Below the pieces are notes generated by a model. It worked only from the letters and a program-made list of their open reading frames with translations. It was not told where the DNA came from and did not search any database. From UMGS1002 sp050946195 (lineage in GTDB: Bacteria; Bacillota; Clostridia; Oscillospirales; CAG-272): 21,929 nt of DNA. Of the stretch, positions 13,841-20,164 are shown piece by piece. The stretch's first letter is position 1. Every line of letters starts with the position of its first letter. The translations under genes were made by a program, and so were the position numbers. Where the stretch lies: positions 1-21,929 of the forward strand of contig JBMNUI010000036.1 of NCBI GenBank assembly GCA_050946195.1, written 5' to 3'.

Positions 13841-14827
13841 TTATTTACCGTATTTTTGCCTCAGCTTCTGCATTCGTACGTCGGTTCCCGCGAACACGAG
13901 CAGGATAAACTCCCCGAAAATCCGGCTTGTAATTCGCTCGGTGTAGCGGCTTTCGAGTTCTTTTTTGTTTAAATTCGTGCTTATAATCATTGATTTCCGC
14001 AGATTCAGCCTTGTGTTTATGACATTGTAGAGGCAGGAAACCGTAAACTGGTTTGTCACCTCGGCGCCAAGGTCGTCGATAATCAAAAGGTCGCATTCAA
14101 AGTAGCGCTCAATCTGCCGTCCGTCGCCGCTATTGCTATTACCGAATCGCTCGCGCTCGAAGTCGGAAATAAGCCCCTGCGCGCTCACATAAACGACGTC
14201 GAACCCCCGCTCGATAACCCGCTTTGCCACGGCGCTTGAGAGATGGGTCTTGCCCAGCCCTGTGCCTCCCATAAAGAGCAGGTTCCCCGAGCCGACCTCG
14301 GAAAAGCCGCTTGCAAAGCGGTAGGCCGTCGTCAGGACATTCTCCATTATCTCGTAGTTCTTTATGTTATCGCTGTAGTAGTCGAGCGTGAAATTGTCAA
14401 AATTCTGCTCGCGCATAAGCTGCGCTATGCCCGAAGACTGGCAGGCGGCAAGTATCAGCTCGCGCCGCATACAATCGCACATCACACCGTTGACATAGCC
14501 GCTGTCGCAGCAGGCCGGGCAGTCATACTTCACGTCGGTGTAGTCGGAGGGATATCCGGCCGCCCGGAGCAGCTCGCTCCTTTTGGCCTGAAGCTTCTCG
14601 TTCTTCTTGCGGACCTCGGCAATCATTTTTGAAGTATCCTCGCCGCCGGCCGAGATTGCCTTCATTATTTCAAGCCCGACGCGGCTCAGCTTGATGTCTA
14701 TCTCGCGTACCCCGGGCACCGCGGCCCAGACCTCCTCAAGCCGCCGGTCGGCCCGCTCGCGAGCGGCCTGGTATTTGACGGCATAAGCCTCGCGTATGCG
14801 CCGGAAAATTTCCCTGTTGTATCCCAT
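13841..14827 (-). CDS. Replicative helicase loader, DnaC/DnaI-like AAA+ ATPase
   Basis: A 328-residue AAA+ ATPase that should load the replicative helicase onto DNA at origins or restart sites. Residues 101-120 hold a zinc-binding cluster (C103, C106, C107, C117, C119), as in B. subtilis DnaI. The ATPase has Walker A GGTGLGKTH (187-195) and Walker B LLIIDDLG (D251-D252), and an arginine-finger region follows in SRYTERITSRIF. The N-terminal ~95 residues, helical and charged, would bind the helicase. The length equals that of DnaI (about 311). AAGGAG lies 6 bases before the ATG. It follows the DnaD-like gene by 39 bases, so the two replication proteins are made together. Confidence 0.9.
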   Translation of the reverse strand: MGYNREIFRRIREAYAVKYQAARERADRRLEEVWAAVPGVREIDIKLSRVGLEIMKAISAGGEDTSKMIAEVRKKNEKLQAKRSELLRAAGYPSDYTDVKYDCPACCDSGYVNGVMCDCMRRELILAACQSSGIAQLMREQNFDNFTLDYYSDNIKNYEIMENVLTTAYRFASGFSEVGSGNLLFMGGTGLGKTHLSSAVAKRVIERGFDVVYVSAQGLISDFERERFGNSNSGDGRQIERYFECDLLIIDDLGAEVTNQFTVSCLYNVINTRLNLRKSMIISTNLNKKELESRYTERITSRIFGEFILLVFAGTDVRMQKLRQKYGK

Positions 14828-14866
14828 CCGAAACTCCTTTATGTAATGTATGTGGCACGCGCGGGG

Positions 14867-15868
14867 TTATGTATCCGGGTCTCCGTAACTGCGGCGCAGC
14901 GCCGCCTCGAAAAAGTCGTCGAGATCATAGCTTTTACCGGCGCCTATGCCCTGCTTGCGCTTTGCGCGCTCGGCCTCGACCTGCTTGGGGGTGGTGATTC
15001 CGGCGGCATACCAGCGCTCAAGTATTCCGTTCATATATGCGGGGTTGTACTCGTGCTGCGAGTCGACGGTTATTTCATAGGCCAGCTCAATCATTTTAAA
15101 GTCGTATTTCATCTCGACACTCCAGCGGTTGAGAAAGCGGGTTTCCTTAGAGGTCAGCTTGCGCCCGCGGGCTCCTATCATGGCCTTGAATTTGCCCTCA
15201 AGCTCGCGGTATGCCTCGCGCTCGGCAAGCGCCTGGGCAAGTGCGTCGGCCTCGGTTACCCCGTCGTCATACAACCCGAAGGCCATCGTCTCGATATACC
15301 TGATGCTTGTCTTGCCTATTCTTGAGCAGTAGTCGAGCAGCATGAAAATGTATTCGTCCTCAAGCTCAAGGTAATTGCGCAGGCCGATAAGAAGCGAAAT
15401 CTCGCGCGGGTTGAGCATCCTCCCGAGCCGGCGCTGCGCCTCATCGACAAAGCTCAGCGCCGCGCCGTCGCGCTCGAGCATATCGGCCAACTCTTCGCTG
15501 GTATACTCGGGCAGCCCGGCCGCGCGCATCAGCTTTGCGGTCTTCTTCGGCGGTATTATCTCGCTTGTGGGGGTACTTGCTTCTGTGTTATCGGTTGTCG
15601 CCGGCGCACTGTCGGACTTTTTGGCCGCACTGACATCGGCTATTCCGGCGCCGCACCAGAATCCCAGCGCCATGTCGAGCTCTTTGCGGGAACATTTGAG
15701 CAGGGAGGTTATCTCTTCGGCATGCGCCTCGAAATCGGCACGGTATGCCGGCTCGGCGGCAAGCAGGATCAAGAGGCGCAGCGCAATGTCCGACGCCCGG
15801 CCGACGCATTTTACAGCCGCTGCCGGGAAGGCCGCCTGCCCTGACTGAAAGTCGAATTCAATTCTCAT
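14867..15868 (-). CDS. DnaD-domain replication initiation protein
   Basis: A 333-residue protein with the DnaB/DnaD architecture of low-GC Gram-positives, which helps DnaA and the loader recruit the helicase. The N-terminal part (about 20-80) is a winged-helix oligomerisation domain. A Ser/Thr/Pro-rich linker (81-110) follows. Two DnaD-type helical domains come next (about 120-205 and 224-292). The second has the conserved YxxxIxxxW pattern (Y278, I282, W286). The C-terminal tail is basic. Its ATG lies inside the end of rex, overlapping by 11 bases, which suggests coupled translation. The gene order DnaD protein then DnaC/DnaI is common in Clostridia. Confidence 0.87.
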   Translation of the reverse strand: MRIEFDFQSGQAAFPAAAVKCVGRASDIALRLLILLAAEPAYRADFEAHAEEITSLLKCSRKELDMALGFWCGAGIADVSAAKKSDSAPATTDNTEASTPTSEIIPPKKTAKLMRAAGLPEYTSEELADMLERDGAALSFVDEAQRRLGRMLNPREISLLIGLRNYLELEDEYIFMLLDYCSRIGKTSIRYIETMAFGLYDDGVTEADALAQALAEREAYRELEGKFKAMIGARGRKLTSKETRFLNRWSVEMKYDFKMIELAYEITVDSQHEYNPAYMNGILERWYAAGITTPKQVEAERAKRKQGIGAGKSYDLDDFFEAALRRSYGDPDT

Positions 15869-16580
15869 CCGACTGCTCCCCTATTCTCTGGTTGATCTGA
15901 CAGAGCTCATAGCAAAGCGTCATTAAAGAGTCGCCGAGGTGTACGTTTTCAACCGCAACATCCTCATCGAAGGAAAATTCCTTGCCGGTGAAATTCCAGA
16001 GCCCGCGGATGCCCAGCCTCACGGCCTGCTCTGCGGCATCCTGAGCAAGTTCCTTCGGCAGAGTCAGCACCGCAAGGTCGACGCGGTTTTCTTTGCAGAA
16101 TTTTTCAAGGTCGTTCATATGATAGACCTTTCTGCCGGCAACTACCTTGCCGACAATATTAGGGTCAACATCGAACATGGCGATTATGTCGACCCCGCGC
16201 TTCTCGAACATCGTGCTTTTTATTAGTGCTGTGCCGAGGTTTCCGGCGCCGATGATTATGCCGCGAAAGCCCATTCCCACGCCGAGAATGTCGCAGATTT
16301 TGGCGTAGAGGTAGTTGACGTTGTAGCCGTACCCCTGCTGGCCGAACCCGCCGAAACAGTTTAAGTCCTGTCGTATCTGTGAGGCTGTGACATGCATGAT
16401 TTCCGAGAGTTCGCCCGAACTGATGCGTGTTTTGCCGCTGCGTATAAGCTCGCGCAGATAGCGGAAGTAGCGCGGCAGCCTCTTAATCACGGCAGGAGAC
16501 ACGTCGCTTCTGCCTGCCCAGCTGCGCTCGCCGTCTGTATTTTCCTCGGACAATACTTTGTTAAAATCAAAATTGTCCAT
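15858..16580 (-). CDS. rex: Redox-sensing transcriptional repressor Rex
   Basis: Rex, 240 residues, represses fermentation and electron-transfer genes and lets go of DNA when NADH/NAD+ is high. The winged-helix domain (about 28-90) includes VIKRLPRYFRYLREL and ISSGELSEIMHVTASQIRQD. The Rossmann domain starts at GIIIGAGNLGTAL (GAGNLG, 111-116) and holds the NADH site. The N terminus is about 25 residues longer than in most Rex proteins. GGAGG lies 7 bases before the ATG. The stop overlaps the DnaD start. I looked for the Rex box (TTGTTAA-N4-TTAACAA) in the window and saw only isolated half-sites, so no local target is supported. Confidence 0.95.
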   Translation of the reverse strand: MDNFDFNKVLSEENTDGERSWAGRSDVSPAVIKRLPRYFRYLRELIRSGKTRISSGELSEIMHVTASQIRQDLNCFGGFGQQGYGYNVNYLYAKICDILGVGMGFRGIIIGAGNLGTALIKSTMFEKRGVDIIAMFDVDPNIVGKVVAGRKVYHMNDLEKFCKENRVDLAVLTLPKELAQDAAEQAVRLGIRGLWNFTGKEFSFDEDVAVENVHLGDSLMTLCYELCQINQRIGEQSDEN

Positions 16581-16628
16581 ATCAAGCCTCCTCTCTAGAA
16601 ACTGAGTGCAGGTGAGCGGCGAGAGCTT

Positions 16629-17630
16629 TCAGATTGCCGACGCATTGAGCGAGATGTCGGCTCTCACCCCGTCAAGATAAGCATAATAACCCGCGGCTGC
16701 CACCATGGCGGCATTGTCCCCGCAAAGCCCTGCCGGGGGCACCACAAAGGCAACGCCAAGCAAATCGCAGAGCTCGGCCAGCGCCCGGCGCAGGTGTGAG
16801 TTTGCCGCGACACCGCCGGCAAGTACAAGCGTCTTCATGCCGGTCAGCTTCAGGGCAGTTTCAGCGCGCTGCACTAATGCCGAGACAACCGCATGTGTAA
16901 ACGAGGCGGCGATGTCGGCAGAAGGCGGCTCGGTCCCGCGCTGGCGCGCATTGTTTATATAGTTGATGGTCGCGGTTTTCAGGCCGCTGAACGAAAAATC
17001 AAGCGTATTCCCCGATAGCGCCGGAGAGGGGAGGTCTACCGCATTCGGGTTTCCGCCGGCGGCAAGTTTATCCATTGCCGCGCCGCCCGGGTAGGGCAGG
17101 CCGATGAAGCGGCCTATCTTGTCAAAAGCCTCGCCGGCCGCGTCGTCGCGCGTGCTGGCGATTTCCTCAAAGCCTGTGTATGAGGTTACCTTATATATCG
17201 AAGTGTGCCCGCCCGACACTATTATGCAGAGGAAGGGGGGCTCAAGGTCAGGCTGCGAGAGATAGGCCGCCGCGGCATGCGCCTTTATATGGTCAACCGG
17301 GACAAGGGGAATATTGTTTGCATAGGCCAGCGATTTGGCAAAGCAGACCCCGACAAGCAGGGCTCCGATAAGTCCCGGGCGGGCGGTCACCGCCACCGCG
17401 CCTATATCCTTTATGTCAACCCCGGCCGTATCGAGCGCGCGGCGGGTTATGCCTGTCACCGCTTCGATATGGGCGCGGCTGGCAATTTCGGGGACCACAC
17501 CTCCGTACAGCCGGTGGGTCTCAACCTGTGAGGCAATTATATTCGAGCGTATTCTGCGCACGCCCTCGTCCATCTCGACAACTGCCGCCGAGGTCTCGTC
17601 GCAGGAGCTTTCCATTCCGAAAACAAGCAT
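16629..17630 (-). CDS. tsaD: tRNA threonylcarbamoyladenosine synthase subunit TsaD
   Basis: TsaD, 333 residues, is the catalytic subunit that transfers the threonylcarbamoyl group onto A37 of tRNAs that read ANN codons. The metal ligands H114 and H118 are in HIKAH, and D305 is in CGDNAAM. Nucleotide-binding motifs of the ASKHA fold are visible: MESSCDETS at the N terminus, IVSGGHTS (137-144) and LAGGVAANSHLR (270-281). Length and sequence are typical. The start at 17630 is 5 bases after rimI. In many Clostridia the order is tsaB-rimI-tsaD; tsaB is not present here and may be elsewhere on the chromosome. It is followed by rex, 48 bases away. Confidence 0.96.
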   Translation of the reverse strand: MLVFGMESSCDETSAAVVEMDEGVRRIRSNIIASQVETHRLYGGVVPEIASRAHIEAVTGITRRALDTAGVDIKDIGAVAVTARPGLIGALLVGVCFAKSLAYANNIPLVPVDHIKAHAAAAYLSQPDLEPPFLCIIVSGGHTSIYKVTSYTGFEEIASTRDDAAGEAFDKIGRFIGLPYPGGAAMDKLAAGGNPNAVDLPSPALSGNTLDFSFSGLKTATINYINNARQRGTEPPSADIAASFTHAVVSALVQRAETALKLTGMKTLVLAGGVAANSHLRRALAELCDLLGVAFVVPPAGLCGDNAAMVAAAGYYAYLDGVRADISLNASAI

Positions 17631-17635
17631 TTATC

Positions 17636-18097
17636 TTATCCTTTGGGTTGCTTTACTTCTGTGTTTTTGGTTCTCACCATTATTACCGCCGCCTCGACCG
17701 GTTTGTGGTAATAGCGCGGTCGGTATCCGACGGTCACAAACCCCGCCGAGCGGTAGAGCGAGATTGCCGGGGTATTCGACTCGCGCACCTCAAGCGAGAG
17801 AGTGACAATGCCGTGGCTGTCGGCATAGCCAATCAAAGCGCCAAGCAGAGCCCGCGCATACCCCCGCCGGCGATAGTTCGGGTGGGTTGCCACATTGAGT
17901 ATCTGACCTTCATCGAGCACGCAAAGCATCCCGGCATATGCGGCAAGTCTTCCGTCAACCATGCAGGCAAAGGAGACCGCCATCTCGCCGGTCAGAAACT
18001 CAAGTCCGGCATTGCTCCAAGGGTCGGAGAAGCAAAGAGTCTCAATTTGCGCCGCCTGTTGTATATGCTCGAGGCCGAAGCGTACAATTTCCATCAT
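17636..18097 (-). CDS. rimI: Ribosomal protein N-acetyltransferase RimI
   Basis: A 153-residue GNAT acetyltransferase, most likely RimI, which acetylates the N terminus of ribosomal protein S18 with acetyl-CoA. The acetyl-CoA pyrophosphate loop is RRRGYA (76-81), preceded by the strand GQILNVATHPNY. The catalytic-type Glu is E103 in LSLEVRESN, and Tyr115 is in LYRSAGF. The C-terminal GYRPRYY motif is characteristic of RimI. Two start codons stand in tandem (ATG ATG at 18097 and 18094) with no clear Shine-Dalgarno, so translation may depend on the lipoprotein gene that ends 16 bases upstream. It lies directly before tsaD, which supports the assignment. Confidence 0.9.
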   Translation of the reverse strand: MMEIVRFGLEHIQQAAQIETLCFSDPWSNAGLEFLTGEMAVSFACMVDGRLAAYAGMLCVLDEGQILNVATHPNYRRRGYARALLGALIGYADSHGIVTLSLEVRESNTPAISLYRSAGFVTVGYRPRYYHKPVEAAVIMVRTKNTEVKQPKG

Positions 18098-18113
18098 AAA
18101 ATCGCGCTTGAGC

Positions 18114-18743
18114 CTAGTCGCCCATGAGATAGCTGTGGATAATATCGCCTGCGGGAACGCACCTGCCGTCATCTCGGCTGTAGAGCAGGCGGTCGCCGTT
18201 GTCATATTCGATATAAATCAGGCTGTAGATCAGGCCGGGGTAGAGCTCGGACTGAAATTTTATACGATAGGTTGCCATTGGCGTTGTGCCGGGGTAGGGT
18301 ACCGATTCGCCGTTCTCCCAGAGGTCGATGAGGGCTGAGATTTCTTCGGGTTCGGTTATCTCGGCAATGGCGACCGTCAAGGTCTGTTCGACGCAGATAA
18401 GTATACTATGCGGCTCCATCTGTGAGAGGGTGGGGAGGGTTACTTCTGTTGAGTAAAATACGGTCTTTCCTTCCTCGGCAAGCCAGAGCGAGGGGTCCAT
18501 GCCTTCAATCTCATAAAAGACCACCTGGCCGCCCGCGTTCTTCCATCTGGCATATTCCTTGCCGAGCGCCATGGGTTCATAAACCGAGGGGGCATTTGTG
18601 TAGGATATTCCGGTGTAGCGGTCGGTAAACAAATTGGTGGCTTTGTCATAATCCATGACGCCGAGTCCCTTGCCGCAGGAGACAGAGGACAAGGCGAGCA
18701 CGAGCATCAGGCAAAAGGCAGTAAAAATCCGCAAACTCTTCAT
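18114..18743 (-). CDS. Putative lipoprotein of unknown function
   Basis: A 209-residue secreted protein. The N terminus is a lipoprotein signal: MKS, a hydrophobic core from about residue 6 to 20 and SVSC with Cys23 as the likely lipidated residue; the lipobox is imperfect (Ser at -3). The mature part is acidic with many Tyr and no recognised domain. It begins with DKATNLFTDRYTGISYTNAP and ends with a repeated Tyr/Asp pattern (YSLIYIEYDNGDRLLYSRDD). It should be attached to the outer face of the membrane. GAGG lies about 12 bases before the ATG. It stands between dCMP deaminase and rimI in the same direction, with only 24 and 16 bases between, so it is cotranscribed with housekeeping genes for no visible reason. 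Confidence 0.75.
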   Translation of the reverse strand: MKSLRIFTAFCLMLVLALSSVSCGKGLGVMDYDKATNLFTDRYTGISYTNAPSVYEPMALGKEYARWKNAGGQVVFYEIEGMDPSLWLAEEGKTVFYSTEVTLPTLSQMEPHSILICVEQTLTVAIAEITEPEEISALIDLWENGESVPYPGTTPMATYRIKFQSELYPGLIYSLIYIEYDNGDRLLYSRDDGRCVPAGDIIHSYLMGD

Positions 18744-18767
18744 ATGTCTATATCCTCGTGGGAAGAT

Positions 18768-19256
18768 TCAATAACCGAACTTTCCGCTGAGCGAGTCGTC
18801 GTTCTCGATCCAGTCGGCGACGTTAATTGTGCGGTAATCCTTACGGGTATCGCGCACGATGACCTTTGATATGCCGGCATTGATAATCAGCCGCTTGCAC
18901 ATCATGCAGGAATTTGTGCCGGGCATCGGCTGTCCGTCCTCGGGCGAGACGCAGGCCATATACAGGGTCGAGCCGAGCATCTGCTCGCGGGGGGCGGCGA
19001 TGATGGCGTTTGCCTCAGAGTGGACCGAGCGGCAGAGCTCATACCTCTCGCCGCGCGGGATGTTGAGCTTGTCGCGCATGCAGTATCCGAGGTCGCAGCA
19101 GTTGGCCCGCCCGCGGGGGGCACCGTTATATCCGGTTGAGACTATGACGTCATTCTTCACGATTATGGTGCCGTATTTCCGGCGCAGGCAGGTGCTGCGC
19201 TCGGCTACCGTCTCGGCTATGTCAAGATAATAATTGTCCTTTGATACTCTGTCCAT
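18768..19256 (-). CDS. Deoxycytidylate (dCMP) deaminase family protein
   Basis: A 162-residue zinc-dependent deaminase, most likely acting on dCMP to give dUMP for dTMP synthesis (ComEB-like). The zinc site is H79 and catalytic E81 in HSEANAI, with C117 and C120 in NSCMMCKRLI; the usual proline before the first Cys is replaced by Ser. A second group of Cys/His (C53, C54, C59 in ANCCDLGYC) may bind an additional zinc, as in dCMP deaminases. The start at 19256 has AAGGA about 11 bases upstream; the longer frame to 19319 covers an untranslated hairpin (19284-19302). It is the first gene of the long minus-strand operon and has its own promoter at 19326-19354. Confidence 0.92.
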   Translation of the reverse strand: MDRVSKDNYYLDIAETVAERSTCLRRKYGTIIVKNDVIVSTGYNGAPRGRANCCDLGYCMRDKLNIPRGERYELCRSVHSEANAIIAAPREQMLGSTLYMACVSPEDGQPMPGTNSCMMCKRLIINAGISKVIVRDTRKDYRTINVADWIENDDSLSGKFGY

Positions 19257-19325
19257 TATGTCAAATCCTTCCTGCTCTGAGCCGGCGGAGAATATCCGCC
19301 GCACAGGATTGTCCTGCATTAAACA

Positions 19326-19354
19326 ATTATATCCTACGGGCGCTTATAAATCAA
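19326..19354 (-). promoter_or_regulatory. Promoter of the dCMP deaminase-dnaC operon
   Basis: On the minus strand TTGATT (19354-19349) and a perfect TATAAT (19331-19326) with a 17-base spacer. The leader of about 60 bases holds a hairpin (CGGCGGA / TCCGCCG). It is separated from tetR by a terminator. Confidence 0.7.
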
Positions 19355-19382
19355 GTTATTTCACGAAATTTGACCCCAAGGC

Positions 19383-19411
19383 AAAAAAGGAGGCAGTCGG
19401 CCCCTTTTTTA
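19383..19411 (-). terminator. Terminator of tetR
   Basis: On the minus strand the stop codon TAA leads straight into AAAAAAGGGGCC, which pairs with the later GGC-rich strand and ends in TTTTTT (19388-19383). The stem has one mismatch and one wobble pair, and the A and T runs extend it. The mirror-image T-run on the plus strand could also work. Confidence 0.65.
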
Positions 19412-19966
19412 AGGTTGATTCAGGCTGCCGCCGACGCCCTTTTCGGTCAGGTTCAGCACCAGATTTGCCATATCGCGGGCGCTGAACTTACCGGCTTGGT
19501 CCTCAAGCCATTTTTTGACCACCCCTACGCTGCCCGCCAACGTATAGGTGTAAATGTAGTCGTACAGCGAGCCGGTCTCAACGTCTGTGGCATTCCAAGA
19601 CCTGAAAACCGCCCCGCGGATTATTTGCAGCACCTTGTCCTCAAATGCGATATCGCCTTTGAGCAGGGTGCGGCAGAGCTCGCGGTTTTCGCGGATGTAC
19701 TCAAATATTTTAGTCACTATATCGACCGGCACCGTCTCGGGTATATCTCTGAGGAATTCCTCGATGCCCTCAATAAATTCCGCTTCTATTTGGTTGAGCT
19801 GGTCGTGCGGGTCTCTGTAGTGCGCGTAATAAGTAGCCCGGTTTATGTCGGCCTCCTCGCATATGGCCTTCACGGTAATTCTTGATATCGGCCTCTCCTG
19901 CATGAGTTTGATGAGGCTTTCGCGGAGCACCATTTTCGTGTAGCGTATTCTCCTGTCGGTTGACAT
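19409..19966 (-). CDS. TetR family transcriptional regulator
   Basis: A 185-residue one-domain-sensor repressor. The N-terminal helix-turn-helix is ISRITVKAICEEADINRATYYAHY (about 27-50), the standard TetR pattern. The C-terminal part matches the DhaS/TetR_C_7 type found in many Clostridia (YIYTYTLAGSVGVVKKWLED near 135-154). The start at 19966 has GAGGG 7 bases upstream; an earlier ATG at 19984 has none. The gene is divergent from a large MMPL/RND transporter whose promoter carries a palindrome, so this protein probably represses that transporter. The inducer is unknown. Confidence 0.9.
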   Translation of the reverse strand: MSTDRRIRYTKMVLRESLIKLMQERPISRITVKAICEEADINRATYYAHYRDPHDQLNQIEAEFIEGIEEFLRDIPETVPVDIVTKIFEYIRENRELCRTLLKGDIAFEDKVLQIIRGAVFRSWNATDVETGSLYDYIYTYTLAGSVGVVKKWLEDQAGKFSARDMANLVLNLTEKGVGGSLNQP

Positions 19967-20070
19967 TTTCGGCCCTCGCTTCATTAAAAATTTACATTTT
20001 AAATTTGTTATTTAATTGACATTCTGTTCCGGCTCTGTTTGTTATCTTCCGAAACTTAATAAACTGATGG

Positions 20071-20099
20071 TTGAATTTATAACACAATGTTATTATAAT
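20071..20099 (+). promoter_or_regulatory. Promoter of the MMPL transporter gene
   Basis: TTGAAT at 20071-20076 (four of six) and TATAAT at 20094-20099, spacer 17. It is the only good promoter between tetR and the transporter gene. Confidence 0.75.
20079..20093. promoter_or_regulatory. Probable TetR operator
   Basis: ATAACACAATGTTAT is a perfect inverted repeat (6-bp arms, CAA centre) filling the spacer between the -35 and -10 boxes. Binding there would exclude RNA polymerase. The divergent TetR protein is the natural candidate to bind it. Confidence 0.65.
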
Positions 20100-20164
20100 A
20101 AATTTGTGAAAAACAGTCAACACAATATCTGATAAATCCCGAGTTTTTCCGGAGGAGATAAGGA

